Made by a program: the position numbers and the translations under genes. Shown here in pieces: positions 1 through 7,517 of a stretch of DNA of 64,000 bases. Position 1 is the first letter of the stretch, and every line of letters starts with the position of its first letter. The stretch is taken from positions 124,001 to 188,000 of the IMG/VR virus record IMGVR_UViG_3300042922_001475. The stretch is one strand, 5' to 3'. The notes below the pieces were generated by a model. That model searched no databases and was not told where the DNA came from. It worked only from the letters and a program-made list of their open reading frames with translations. This stretch comes from a virus.

Positions 1-1
1 T

Positions 2-661
2 CACGGAGTAAGAAAGCACCCTGTAACTGGTAAGGTATCTAAACACGAGGGCACTGACTTCAATGCTCCTCCTGGAACCCGCCAGTATGCTGTTACTGCT
101 GGTACGGTACTTCAAGTTGGCTGGAACGATGCTGGAGGTCAGATTGTATCTTATGGCTGGACCGACCCTCAGGGCAAGGAACATGTCATTAAGCTTATGC
201 ACAACTCTACTGTCCACGTTAAGGCAGGAGATAAGGTTAAGGCAGGAACCCTATTAGCTAGCTCAGGTGCTTCTGGTAAAGTGAGTGGTGCACACATCCA
301 CATCGAACACTGGGTTGATAAGGTCGACCAAGGACTAGAAGAAGATAGTGACATCGCTCGTAGAACAGTCGGTATGGACTTCGGACCTATCCCAGCTCAC
401 AATCATGACCACGATCATAAACCTAAAGCTAAGCCCAAGCCTAAGAAGAAGGTGGTCGCTGCTCAGGAGAAGCCCAAGACTGTCAGAGTAGATAACAAGA
501 CTAAGCCTCTACCTAAGAGAACTAACGTCAAGGTATCAGTCAAAGATGGTATGCCACCAACCTTCTCGTTGGGCTGGTTCGAAGGTCAAGAGTTCGGAGC
601 TGCTATGGACAATAACTACAGGCCGTACTGTGGACCAGTTAGAATCGATAACTGGGGTTAA
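2..661 (+). CDS. M23-family peptidoglycan endopeptidase, 5' truncated
   Basis: Zinc peptidase of the lysostaphin (M23) type, expected to cut peptidoglycan cross-links as a lysin or virion-associated hydrolase. The frame is already open at the window edge, so the N terminus is missing. The metal-binding motifs are visible: H-E-G-T-D (HxxxD) near residue 15 of the visible part and H-I-H-I-E (HxH) near residue 100. A Lys/Pro/His-rich linker follows, then a tail of about 70 residues that I do not recognise. It is the only plus-strand gene here and ends at a bidirectional terminator facing the long minus-strand block. The M23 call is secure; whether it acts in lysis or entry is unknown. Confidence 0.88.
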   Translation, partial: HGVRKHPVTGKVSKHEGTDFNAPPGTRQYAVTAGTVLQVGWNDAGGQIVSYGWTDPQGKEHVIKLMHNSTVHVKAGDKVKAGTLLASSGASGKVSGAHIHIEHWVDKVDQGLEEDSDIARRTVGMDFGPIPAHNHDHDHKPKAKPKPKKKVVAAQEKPKTVRVDNKTKPLPKRTNVKVSVKDGMPPTFSLGWFEGQEFGAAMDNNYRPYCGPVRIDNWG

Positions 662-672
662 ACATAAAAAAG

Positions 673-696
673 GAGAGACCCTAATTAGGGTCTCTC
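673..696. terminator. Bidirectional terminator between convergent genes
   Basis: A perfect palindrome, GAGAGACCCTAA followed by its reverse complement, folds as a 10-bp stem with an AATT loop. It has six A on the left (U run for minus transcripts) and TTT on the right (for plus transcripts). It serves the M23 gene from one side and the minus-strand block from the other, and overlaps the last codons of the small gene at 681-854. Confidence 0.85.
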
Positions 697-854
697 TTTA
701 TGCTTAGAATAAACTTCTTAGCTGCTTGTATTGATTTGTCTGGATAGTCGCTGACTAGCTCGTCAATTAAGTCAGGGTCTCCTTCAAGGTCTGAGTGACC
801 GTTGTTAACCTCTTTCCATTTGCGCTTCTCTTCTTCGAACTCATTATCTTTCAT
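681..854 (-). CDS. Small acidic hypothetical protein (57 aa)
   Basis: Short ORF beginning M-K-D-N-E-F-E-E-E-K-R-K-W and ending K-R-D-P-N. It is charged, probably helical, and has no motif I recognise. Its ATG lies within the stop region of the HTH gene at 854-1396, the overlap style used throughout this strand. Its stop codon falls inside the 673-696 terminator stem, making it the last gene of the minus-strand block. Confidence 0.6.
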   Translation of the reverse strand: MKDNEFEEEKRKWKEVNNGHSDLEGDPDLIDELVSDYPDKSIQAAKKFILSIKRDPN

Positions 855-1396
855 TATCCGATAAGACCTCTGAGTTCTTTGACTGCCCCTAGCTCGTCCA
901 TAATCTGCTTACGTAGTTCAGGGGATACTCGTCTGATGCACTCTAGGATGACTTCGATAGTATGCTTCTGAGTCTCCATACGTTGTACCTTCTCCAGGAT
1001 CTCTGAAGCTAGCTTAAGTTGCATACGCTGCTCGGCTAGGTACTTAGCGTACATCTCAGGATTGTTCTCGACCAACTTAGTCATCTGCTGCGTCTGCGTG
1101 TAGATCTTCTCTAGCTGGTCTTTAAGGTTAAATACTGAATTCTCTTCCATTAGTTTAAGCTGGTCCTTTTGTTGTTTAGGGCTCAGCGCATTAAAGTTAC
1201 GGATGAACCTCTGTGTTGTGTCTTTGTTGAGGCCGAGTATTTGAGCAATCTTAGAAGCACTATACCCTAGCTTCTTCATCTTGATGATCTCTGGACCTAG
1301 GCCAAGCCTGGTAATCTTGTCAGCCTTGAGGTTAGCAAAGGACCTCTTCTCAGGGTCCATATCCTCAATCCAGGTAAAGTCATCTCTTCTTGGCAT
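854..1396 (-). CDS. HTH protein, candidate small terminase subunit
   Basis: 180-residue, mostly helical protein. A helix-turn-helix is visible at about residues 44-68 (G-Y-S-A-S-K-I-A-Q-I-L-G-L, then T-T-Q-R-F-I-R). Long helices follow (residues 75-160) that could form a coiled coil or oligomer. HTH plus helical oligomerisation is the layout of small terminase subunits, which recognise phage DNA for packaging. No large terminase lies in the window, so a transcription factor is equally possible. The ATG at 1396 is preceded by GGAG about 8 nt upstream. Confidence 0.5.
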   Translation of the reverse strand: MPRRDDFTWIEDMDPEKRSFANLKADKITRLGLGPEIIKMKKLGYSASKIAQILGLNKDTTQRFIRNFNALSPKQQKDQLKLMEENSVFNLKDQLEKIYTQTQQMTKLVENNPEMYAKYLAEQRMQLKLASEILEKVQRMETQKHTIEVILECIRRVSPELRKQIMDELGAVKELRGLIG

Positions 1397-1779
1397 TAAC
1401 CATCTCCGTAAGTTACAGGTGTATCTCTTTCCTCTATTGTACCATCTGGCTTACGGATTGAAAATAGACCCTTAGGCCACATTCTCTGGTGCTCAACAAA
1501 CTGCATAATGACGTCACAAACAACATCGAGCTTACGCTTAACTGTGGTCGGATCCATGAACAACTGCTCTGCTGCTCTGGTTCTCTTCAGTCTGGTATGC
1601 ATGTGATACCATAGTACCCTCAGTAGTTGAGGGTCGTTATCCTTTAACTTCTCTATACACTCTTTTATGCGAGCATAAGTGTATACTTTCCCGTCAGGAT
1701 CTGTGTAGTCGTATTTGTAAGGGAATGACTCTCTTAAGTACTTAAGGAAAGCTGCCCTTTTAGGATTAGGTGCTGGCAT
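1396..1779 (-). CDS. HTH-containing hypothetical protein
   Basis: About 127 residues from the ATG at 1779, which is preceded by GGAG 11 nt away. A GTG at 1806 would add nine residues but lacks a better ribosome site. Residues ~70-100 (R-T-R-A-A-E-Q-L-F-M-D-P-T-T-V-K-R-K-L-D) look like a helix-turn-helix of the sigma or transposase kind. The rest is basic and aromatic with no recognised domain. Its stop overlaps the start of the next HTH gene, so the two are probably co-translated and may work together in DNA recognition. Confidence 0.5.
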   Translation of the reverse strand: MPAPNPKRAAFLKYLRESFPYKYDYTDPDGKVYTYARIKECIEKLKDNDPQLLRVLWYHMHTRLKRTRAAEQLFMDPTTVKRKLDVVCDVIMQFVEHQRMWPKGLFSIRKPDGTIEERDTPVTYGDG

Positions 1780-1824
1780 AATAATGTGTACTCCAATAAT
1801 ATACACATTAAGATTAGCATAATT

Positions 1825-1853
1825 ATAAGGGAGAGATCAAGTCTCTCCCTTAT
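1825..1853 (-). terminator. Hairpin after the Fe-S nuclease gene
   Basis: A 12-bp perfect stem, ATAAGGGAGAGA with TCTCTCCCTTAT, and a 5-nt loop, five bases past the nuclease stop. The U run on the minus transcript is short and interrupted (TTATAATTA), so termination may be partial. Confidence 0.6.
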
Positions 1854-1857
1854 ATAA

Positions 1858-3105
1858 TTACATATTAGGTAGTAAATCTTTATGGCAAAGACTGAAGTAA
1901 GGACAATAGGTGGGTCCTTTACTACTCTGAGTAATACACATCGAACCATAACCATTAGGATCTTGTTTGATAAAGACCTTAGCGTTGATGCCCTTAATAG
2001 TACCCATCTTGTTCTTGACCACATCTATGGCCAGATCAAGATTAAACTTCGCTAGAACCAGCTTATTGGTTCGTAGGTGATTGACTCCAATAAAGTCAGG
2101 AACCTCTCCTGTTAGCCTCCACACGGCCCACCCGTACATGAGCAACTGATTATGTCTTGCAACTTCCGACATAGCAGGTGCATCACCTTTAGATGTCTTG
2201 TGGTCAATAATAGCCAGCTTACCATCGGATGTTCTACAGATAAGGTCAATAAAACCATTGAACATAACATTGTCATCGGGATACTCTACCTCCCCCTCAC
2301 TACCAACTACCAGTTCATCATTCTCATCAACCAGCGGGAAGGTAACCTTATTATCTACACCTAAGACTTCAGGCTGACGCTTATCGTCATACCACGGTCT
2401 AAACTTACCACGACCCCTAAGAGTCTTGATATAATTACCATCTTCATCTTTTAGCTTGATGGTCGGATCGTTGGGATCTGCAGCCACTACGTTAACGCTA
2501 GAGATAGGCATCTCTACCAGCAGGACCTCAGCAATATCTTTAGGGTTCTTATACCCGAACATGATAGAGCAGGAGTGAGCAAACGTATCAGCTAGCGAGA
2601 TAGCAATCCACTTGCGTGGCTGTACCTGAGCAGCTAACCTATCAATACGTCCTGCACGTTCGTCTAGCTTAAGTTCACGTACAGCCTTCTTCCACTCAGC
2701 AGTCATCTCAGGTGACTTAGGTACTGTACCAGTACTAGTCCTAATTGCGTCCTTGCCTCCGTAAGATGAGGAAGCCCTATGAGACAACCTACTAATATCA
2801 GATGCATAATGGTTAAGATCAGTGTAAAGTGCTTCAAGACCATCCTCTTCTAGTTCCCTCTTCCAGTTGGCCAGGAGAGCGTCATAGGGACTAGGACAAT
2901 CAGGATTGAGATAAAATACTTCTAATGCTTCGTGACACTTGGATCCGATAACGGTGGCCAGACTTGAAGTATCTACCCCTGAGACCTTATCTACGTACTG
3001 ATGCTTATACTGCATCGAGCACCTGTTATAGGTCTCTAGTTTGGAGTAGCTATATACAGCTACGTCCTTTATAGTTGTTTGTTTAGCCTTCTTTCTTGGC
3101 GGCAT
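1858..3105 (-). CDS. PD-(D/E)XK nuclease, Cas4/RecB-like with Fe-S cysteines
   Basis: About 415 residues from the ATG at 3105; a start at 3144 would lie deep in the upstream gene. It opens with a basic stretch, then S-Y-S-K-L-E-T-Y-N-R-C, the conserved start of the RecB/Cas4 nuclease fold. The catalytic pair is F-N-G-F-I-D-L-I and A-I-I-D-H-K-T-S-K-G (D…DxK) near residue 310. Three cysteines near the C terminus (S-M-C and Y-C-P-Y-F-S-L-C) plus the early N-R-C match the 4Fe-4S site of Cas4/AddB nucleases. Likely a 5'-3' exonuclease used in recombination or host-DNA degradation. Confidence 0.8.
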   Translation of the reverse strand: MPPRKKAKQTTIKDVAVYSYSKLETYNRCSMQYKHQYVDKVSGVDTSSLATVIGSKCHEALEVFYLNPDCPSPYDALLANWKRELEEDGLEALYTDLNHYASDISRLSHRASSSYGGKDAIRTSTGTVPKSPEMTAEWKKAVRELKLDERAGRIDRLAAQVQPRKWIAISLADTFAHSCSIMFGYKNPKDIAEVLLVEMPISSVNVVAADPNDPTIKLKDEDGNYIKTLRGRGKFRPWYDDKRQPEVLGVDNKVTFPLVDENDELVVGSEGEVEYPDDNVMFNGFIDLICRTSDGKLAIIDHKTSKGDAPAMSEVARHNQLLMYGWAVWRLTGEVPDFIGVNHLRTNKLVLAKFNLDLAIDVVKNKMGTIKGINAKVFIKQDPNGYGSMCITQSSKGPTYCPYFSLCHKDLLPNM

Positions 3106-3610
3106 TATTACTCTCTGAATTGAGTCTCTTGGATATAAACTCAAAGTTGCAATCCGGACAGTTGTGCTGTTCCAGATCCATGGCTATAGTCTTACTAGAG
3201 ACTACGGCACTACACGCTGGGCAAGACAGCTCTGCGCTGCTCTTCTTATCACCTAGGTAAGCCTTAGCTAGAATCTTAGCAAAGACATCCCCTCTCAGCG
3301 TTACCAGAAACCCTTGCTCTCCCCCACTCTTGGTGGGCAGAACTAAGAAGTCACTCTTATTCTTTACGTACTTGGCTTCACACTCTTTAAAGATGGTATG
3401 GAAAGACCATCCTCCGTTCTTGTATTTACAGTCTGACTTCATGTTAGGTATCTCAGGCAGGTTCACATCATGGTCTGAACGACCGATGTCCCCTGCACGA
3501 GAGATACGCTTAGCTTTCTTAAAGCCAACTGTCTCCAGAGTCTTGGCCCAAGCCTTCTCTAGATTCTTCCAAGCATCAGATGTTTTACCTGATTTAGTTT
3601 TGTGTGCCAT
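3083..3610 (-). CDS. Resolvase-like nuclease with C-terminal zinc ribbon
   Basis: 175 residues. Residues ~35-95 carry I-S-R-A-G-D-I-G-R-S-D-H-D-V, then M-K-S-D-C-K-Y-K and a K-x-x-x-D-F-L-V-L-P strand, the D…(D/E)xK layout of Hjc-type Holliday-junction resolvases and related phage nucleases. The C terminus has two CxxC pairs (C-P-A-C and C-P-D-C), a zinc ribbon that could bind DNA. Its tail overlaps the start of the Fe-S nuclease by 23 nt, suggesting linked roles in recombination or branch resolution. The fold call is an inference from spacing. Confidence 0.6.
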   Translation of the reverse strand: MAHKTKSGKTSDAWKNLEKAWAKTLETVGFKKAKRISRAGDIGRSDHDVNLPEIPNMKSDCKYKNGGWSFHTIFKECEAKYVKNKSDFLVLPTKSGGEQGFLVTLRGDVFAKILAKAYLGDKKSSAELSCPACSAVVSSKTIAMDLEQHNCPDCNFEFISKRLNSESNNAAKKEG

Positions 3611-3914
3611 TCAGTACTTGTTCCCATATAGATTGTCTGGCTGACCGGAACCTATCATAGCCTGGCCCCCAGAAGGTGGCATCATTACAGGTCTCTAGAT
3701 AAGGGTAAGCCTTACTTAACTTCTCAGACTCTACAAAGCTGGCACACCCCAATAGACTGATCTTCTGGTCGATGTACTTAAACGCTTGGATAAGAGTTAC
3801 TCTATCTTTATAATCCTTACTGGCCCAAGTGTCAATAGTCTCGTACAAAATGTCTTCGTACTGCTTAGCTAACTTAAGGCTGTCGGGGAAGGTACTGTCT
3901 ATGTATCGCTTCAC
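3594..3914 (-). CDS. Hypothetical protein (106 aa), GTG start
   Basis: Starts M-K-R-Y-I-D-S-T-F-P-D-S-L with a GTG codon at 3914 that overlaps the stop of the capsid-like gene. It has a helical first half and an aromatic second half with conserved-looking W-G-P-G-Y-D-R-F. No family recognised. It sits between the capsid candidate and the resolvase-like nuclease and overlaps both. Confidence 0.6.
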   Translation of the reverse strand: MKRYIDSTFPDSLKLAKQYEDILYETIDTWASKDYKDRVTLIQAFKYIDQKISLLGCASFVESEKLSKAYPYLETCNDATFWGPGYDRFRSARQSIWEQVLNGTQN

Positions 3915-4795
3915 TATTTAATCTTAATTACAGATACTCTGTTAGGATGCTTTAAGAAGGGAATACCGGCACAGCCCACCTGATAGGTATGGCTAGCAGG
4001 CCCCATTACATCTCTAATCCAGATACCAGGAACTTTACTAGGGTTCTCTCCGGGGGTTAGATATGTATACCCGACGGGCTCCGCATAGTCAGAAGCCACC
4101 ACAGAGACTGTATTAGGGTCCCAGACATATCTTCTGATAAGCTTGCCATCCTTCTGCTCATCATAAAGCATTGATGTAGCTAGCACAGGAGCACCGAAGA
4201 TCTCAGTTACCTTACCATCCACGACAACCATATCTTCAGTGGGATTCTCAGCTAACTGGTATGCTAAGTTAACATTCATAATAATCTTAGCACTAGCCGG
4301 AACGTGTAGCGCAGCTAGTCTATCTAGCTCAGCCCTGATGACTGTGGGTAGGTCGTCCCTAACAACATCAAATTTGTTCCTGATGCCTGAAGCAACATAT
4401 ACGTTTATACCGGTCTCAGGGTCTGTATAGTCGATGTCCCCCTGGAGTAGGGTACCCCGTAGAACATCAAACATCATAGCCACATCCTCAGCTAGATGCT
4501 TGTGTGACTTGGTACCTGCACTATCCCCTTTACGGAAGTAGGCTGGGGAGATAAGCATAGTCCTAGTAACAGGAGTGCTAGATAGTTTGTTAGCCATGCC
4601 AGGTTTGATAACTCCGGTGAGCCTTAAATTGCTCTCTACCCATTCAACCTTAATGTCGTACTCTTCAATATTCTTAGTAGGAAGAATGTCCTTGAATAAA
4701 GAATACTTGTTGGCCTTGACCATAGCTTCTTCCATCTCTGCTAGAAGCTTGGGGTCGTTAATAATTTCAATATAGTCTTCGTTGTTTTGAAACAT
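3914..4795 (-). CDS. Candidate major capsid protein (HK97-fold, gpE-like)
   Basis: 293 residues, the size of gpE-type major capsid proteins. The layout agrees with that family: an N-terminal helix and P-loop-like strand, a central long helix (residues ~90-115), D-D-L-P-T-V-I-R-A-E-L followed by a strand and helix H-V-P-A-S-A-K-I-I-M-N-V-N-L-A-Y, then I-F-G-A-P-V-L and a final beta region ending N-R-V-S-V-I-K-I-K. The call rests on overall pattern, not an exact signature. Stable hairpins lie on both sides of the 3914-5278 pair (1825-1853 beyond the nuclease gene and 4815-4836 directly upstream), fitting a separately controlled abundant product. Confidence 0.55.
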   Translation of the reverse strand: MFQNNEDYIEIINDPKLLAEMEEAMVKANKYSLFKDILPTKNIEEYDIKVEWVESNLRLTGVIKPGMANKLSSTPVTRTMLISPAYFRKGDSAGTKSHKHLAEDVAMMFDVLRGTLLQGDIDYTDPETGINVYVASGIRNKFDVVRDDLPTVIRAELDRLAALHVPASAKIIMNVNLAYQLAENPTEDMVVVDGKVTEIFGAPVLATSMLYDEQKDGKLIRRYVWDPNTVSVVASDYAEPVGYTYLTPGENPSKVPGIWIRDVMGPASHTYQVGCAGIPFLKHPNRVSVIKIK

Positions 4796-4814
4796 AATTA
4801 ATATCTCTGAAAGA

Positions 4815-4836
4815 GGGGAGAGCCGAAGCTCTCCCC
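4815..4836 (-). terminator. UUCG-capped hairpin terminator
   Basis: On the minus transcript GGGGAGAGC-UUCG-GCUCUCCCC, a 9-bp perfect stem closed by the extra-stable C(UUCG)G tetraloop, followed by TCTTTC. It lies just after the 4844-5278 stop and only 20 nt before the capsid-candidate ATG. Confidence 0.8.
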
Positions 4837-4843
4837 AGAATAG

Positions 4844-5278
4844 TTATACGGTCTCTTCAACCTGTGAGCCTAGGTTGCTGACAGTCTCTAGGGCCGCTAG
4901 GACCTCTACTGAAGGGCCAGGTGAAACAGCATCCTTAGGACGGATGAGTAGACCCTCTTCGGTAGCTACGACCTCTACCTCTAGCGCAGAGGCTAGAACA
5001 TCAACTGAGTTGATCTTGGAGGCTGAGATGGTGATACCCTTGGTGGTGTCCTTACGGCTTAGGACGTCACCCGCCTTACGGCCCTTGCCGCGTGAAGGCT
5101 TGTCTAGCATAACCACTAGCGCAGGGTTGGCTAGCTGGTTACGGGCAGCGTATAGACAGATGTCCATATACAGAGTAGTACGGTGCTTGTTGTACTTCTG
5201 AGCGAACTCACCTAGCCAGGTCTGGCCATTGTCGTTCATGATCTCGGTGTAGATGGACTCGATGTTGTAAGTAGTCAA
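4844..5278 (-). CDS. Hypothetical protein upstream of capsid candidate (144 aa)
   Basis: The longest frame starts with TTG at 5278; an ATG at 5236 is an alternative. Residues ~15-45 look like a compact helical domain, possibly HTH-like (F-A-Q-K-Y-N-K-H-R-T-T-L-Y). A basic linker (K-P-S-R-G-K-G-R-K-A-G) leads to a Val/Glu-rich beta region. No family recognised. The base composition is richer in GC than its neighbours and it is followed by a very stable terminator, both common for highly expressed phage genes, so a virion or nucleoid role is possible. Confidence 0.6.
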   Translation of the reverse strand: MTTYNIESIYTEIMNDNGQTWLGEFAQKYNKHRTTLYMDICLYAARNQLANPALVVMLDKPSRGKGRKAGDVLSRKDTTKGITISASKINSVDVLASALEVEVVATEEGLLIRPKDAVSPGPSVEVLAALETVSNLGSQVEETV

Positions 5279-5304
5279 AATTTATTAAACCTGTTGTGTG
5301 AAGC

Positions 5305-6090
5305 CTATAAGAGGCTAAGTACCATTTGATAATTATCTCTGAGTGTTTCGTAGCCCATCTTATTGAGCCTACCTTCCATGACCACTGGTACGTCCGGACG
5401 GGACTGTAGCATGTTCCAGAAGTAGCTCTGACGAGTTACGGGTGTATGATGGTCGTGTACGCCATCGTTCTCTGATATATGAATCTCTAACAGATTCGGT
5501 AAATCTAACATATATTGGATAAGCTTGGGAGTGGCCGTACCCTGCTGTATCATGATCTGTAGGTGAGCGAAGTCCAAGATAAATGGAATATCAGGGAACA
5601 TCTGGTTAAAGATCTTCACCTCAGTCTCACTGGATAGAACAAACTTAGCTCCAGTGCGTGTAGGGTACATAGTCTCAACAGCTACCTTAGTACCGTACTG
5701 AGCAGCCATCTGGTTGACCTTGTTTATGTTCAAGATAAACTTACCAAAGGCAACCTGTCTCTTCTCATCTGAAGAGAAACTCCCTCCATGCACCGAGTAA
5801 TGAGGTGATCCTGCGCTAATACAGAACTCAAACACATTATGAAGGTATGCTTCCGGAACATCCTTACAGAGGTCTATAGGATGACTACGGCCATCAATAG
5901 GGGCATTGTGATGAGGGATGAACTTAAAGCCCTTCTCGATGTACTTATCTAGAAGAGTAGCCGTATTCTTATCCCCAGGAGCACCTACAGATAGCTCCAC
6001 GTTAGTTATGCCTGCCATCTCGAAGTCCCTGAGGGCTTCTCTAAGGGGCACACCCCCATAGCCGCTGGTGGACATGTATAGTTTAGACAC
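5305..6090 (-). CDS. TIM-barrel sugar isomerase / endonuclease IV-like enzyme
   Basis: 261 residues matching the xylose isomerase-like TIM barrel (AP_endonuc_2 superfamily). Likely metal ligands are visible in order: H-G-G-S-F (residue ~100), V-E-T-M-Y (~140), I-L-D-F-A-H (~172), E-I-H-I-S-E-N-D-G-V-H-D-H-H (~205) and V-M-E-G-R (~238). The family includes sugar epimerases and the abasic-site nuclease endonuclease IV. A three-zinc Endo IV site seems possible given the H/D/E set, but substrate cannot be read from sequence. GTG start at 6090. A DNA repair role would fit the nearby UDG. Confidence 0.65.
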   Translation of the reverse strand: MSKLYMSTSGYGGVPLREALRDFEMAGITNVELSVGAPGDKNTATLLDKYIEKGFKFIPHHNAPIDGRSHPIDLCKDVPEAYLHNVFEFCISAGSPHYSVHGGSFSSDEKRQVAFGKFILNINKVNQMAAQYGTKVAVETMYPTRTGAKFVLSSETEVKIFNQMFPDIPFILDFAHLQIMIQQGTATPKLIQYMLDLPNLLEIHISENDGVHDHHTPVTRQSYFWNMLQSRPDVPVVMEGRLNKMGYETLRDNYQMVLSLL

Positions 6091-6440
6091 TAGTCTATCT
6101 TTCTTTCAAACCTCAGCACGTGGCTACTGTACTGACCAATACCTAATATAATAGCCATAAGATCGCAGTCTAGATCCAAGTAGTCAATAAAGGCTTCCAT
6201 ATGTTCCCACTGGTCGTCTTCATCCTCTGGACCACTATCAAGTAGATACCTAATGCTGTGCTGTCTAACTCTATAAGAGTAGTCTTGATCATCGTACTCG
6301 TGAATGATAGCAATAGAGATATGAGTAACGGTAAGGTTCTCAGATAAGTTTAACCAAGTCTGAGCTTCTTTCTCGACCTCTGCCATAATAGCTTTACCAG
6401 CAGGCTTAAGGATCTTCTGGATACGCTGGTTAAGCGACAT
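6090..6440 (-). CDS. Tandem paralogue 4 (unknown family)
   Basis: About 116 residues from the ATG at 6440, which has GGAG 7 nt upstream; the longer frame to 6458 lacks one. It shares with its three neighbours an N-terminal helix, a strand with T-H-I-S-I-A-I-I-H-E-Y-D-D-Q-D-Y-S, a central acidic helix and a terminal W/F-E-x-K-I-D element (here L-R-F-E-R-K-I-D). Function unknown. Last of the four-gene array and overlaps the TIM-barrel start. Confidence 0.65.
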   Translation of the reverse strand: MSLNQRIQKILKPAGKAIMAEVEKEAQTWLNLSENLTVTHISIAIIHEYDDQDYSYRVRQHSIRYLLDSGPEDEDDQWEHMEAFIDYLDLDCDLMAIILGIGQYSSHVLRFERKID

Positions 6441-6819
6441 CCTTAGGCTCCAAAGCATAAGGGTTGTCGAAGGTGTTACTATACCACTCGTCTAAGAACA
6501 CAGCAATGTAGTTAGCATTAGGGAGAACATAATCAATATGCTCTTTGTAGTACTCTTCAACGTCTACTTTGATCTTATCCCCACGCCAGTTCTTAGTCTC
6601 TACTTCTTCGTTTTCGTAGCCAGGGACCATATCAACAGAAACTCTGCTAACCCAGTCATAGCCACTATCGTTATATTCACTCTCTAACTCTAGAGAGAAG
6701 GACTTTACCTTAGGACATTCTTTTAGAAGGTTATTAACACCTTCATTGAAAGCTTCCTTGAAGTCATTGGTCCACTTTACCATTACCTTATCTAAGGTAT
6801 CAAATGCATTACTTTTCAT
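6430..6819 (-). CDS. Tandem paralogue 3 (unknown family)
   Basis: About 129 residues from the ATG at 6819, chosen because it overlaps the preceding stop at 6809 as elsewhere; the frame extends to 6855. It carries the array signature K-S-F-S-L-E-L-E-S-E-Y-N-D-S-G-Y and a C-terminal N-T-F-D-N-P-Y element. More diverged than copies 2 and 4 and with extra basic/acidic segments in the middle. No known domain recognised. Confidence 0.65.
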   Translation of the reverse strand: MKSNAFDTLDKVMVKWTNDFKEAFNEGVNNLLKECPKVKSFSLELESEYNDSGYDWVSRVSVDMVPGYENEEVETKNWRGDKIKVDVEEYYKEHIDYVLPNANYIAVFLDEWYSNTFDNPYALEPKDVA

Positions 6820-7168
6820 AAATCTTATTCTCGAAACGCCAGCTGTCCGTCTCACAGTAGTTCATAGCTACAGCTAGGGTTCCATATGTTTCCATGTGTT
6901 CGATAAAGCTCTCAGCTAGGCTCTCTAGCTCGAACTCGGATGCTCCGTCCTGGAAGGTAACGACTGACTCAGTTAGGTCATATGGGTCTATCTGGAAGTA
7001 CCCACTATAGCCCTCATCGTCATATTCTAACCGAGTATAACAATCGACACTAACTACAACAGGGTTCTTATCGAACCACTCTTGAGCATGCTCTTGTAGG
7101 AGAGCATCAATATTAGCCGACTGAACCAGATCGTTATACTTCTTATTTAGTTTCTCTATTGATTTCAT
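6809..7168 (-). CDS. Tandem paralogue 2 (unknown family)
   Basis: 119 residues: N-terminal helix ending Q-E-W-F-D-K-N-P, then V-V-S-V-D-C-Y-T-R-L-E-Y-D-D-E-G-Y-S-G-Y, a central acidic helix, and S-W-R-F-E-N-K-I-Y-E at the end. The same order occurs in the flanking genes, so the array arose by duplication. Overlaps both neighbours by 11-26 nt. Acidic and probably soluble. Function unknown. Confidence 0.65.
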   Translation of the reverse strand: MKSIEKLNKKYNDLVQSANIDALLQEHAQEWFDKNPVVVSVDCYTRLEYDDEGYSGYFQIDPYDLTESVVTFQDGASEFELESLAESFIEHMETYGTLAVAMNYCETDSWRFENKIYEK

Positions 7169-7517
7169 TTATTGTTTCGTAGATAGGGTTCTTCAGCTGA
7201 TACTCGCCAGACCAGTCACAACAAGGTCTAAGGATCTCCTCGTAGTTATAACTAAGGTACTGCTCAAGGTCATCGTCAAGCTCTTGCCACTTCTCTTTGG
7301 TCATAGGTTGATCGAGAATAGTAAAGTAATGCTTAAAGGTTGGCCTAGGCCAATACTGGAGAGAGCCTTCACTACTAAAATCTATGTCAACACAGATTTC
7401 AGTCACATGAGGGTTCTCACGTAACCACTGTAATAGAATCTCTCTCATGAGATCTCTAGTTAGTGCATTGGCCCGATCCCGTAATGCTTCAATCTGAGCG
7501 GTGATCTCTTTAATCAT
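7143..7517 (-). CDS. Tandem paralogue 1 (unknown family)
   Basis: 124 residues, the first translated of the four. An N-terminal helix ends Q-W-L-R-E-N-P-H-V-T, followed by I-C-V-D-I-D-F-S-S-E-G-S and a C-terminal Q-L-K-N-P-I-Y-E element that lines up with F-E-N-K-I-Y-E of copy 2. The start overlaps the UDG stop by 8 nt. The alignment is by eye; a profile search would be needed to show whether the family exists elsewhere. Confidence 0.65.
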   Translation of the reverse strand: MIKEITAQIEALRDRANALTRDLMREILLQWLRENPHVTEICVDIDFSSEGSLQYWPRPTFKHYFTILDQPMTKEKWQELDDDLEQYLSYNYEEILRPCCDWSGEYQLKNPIYETINEINRETK

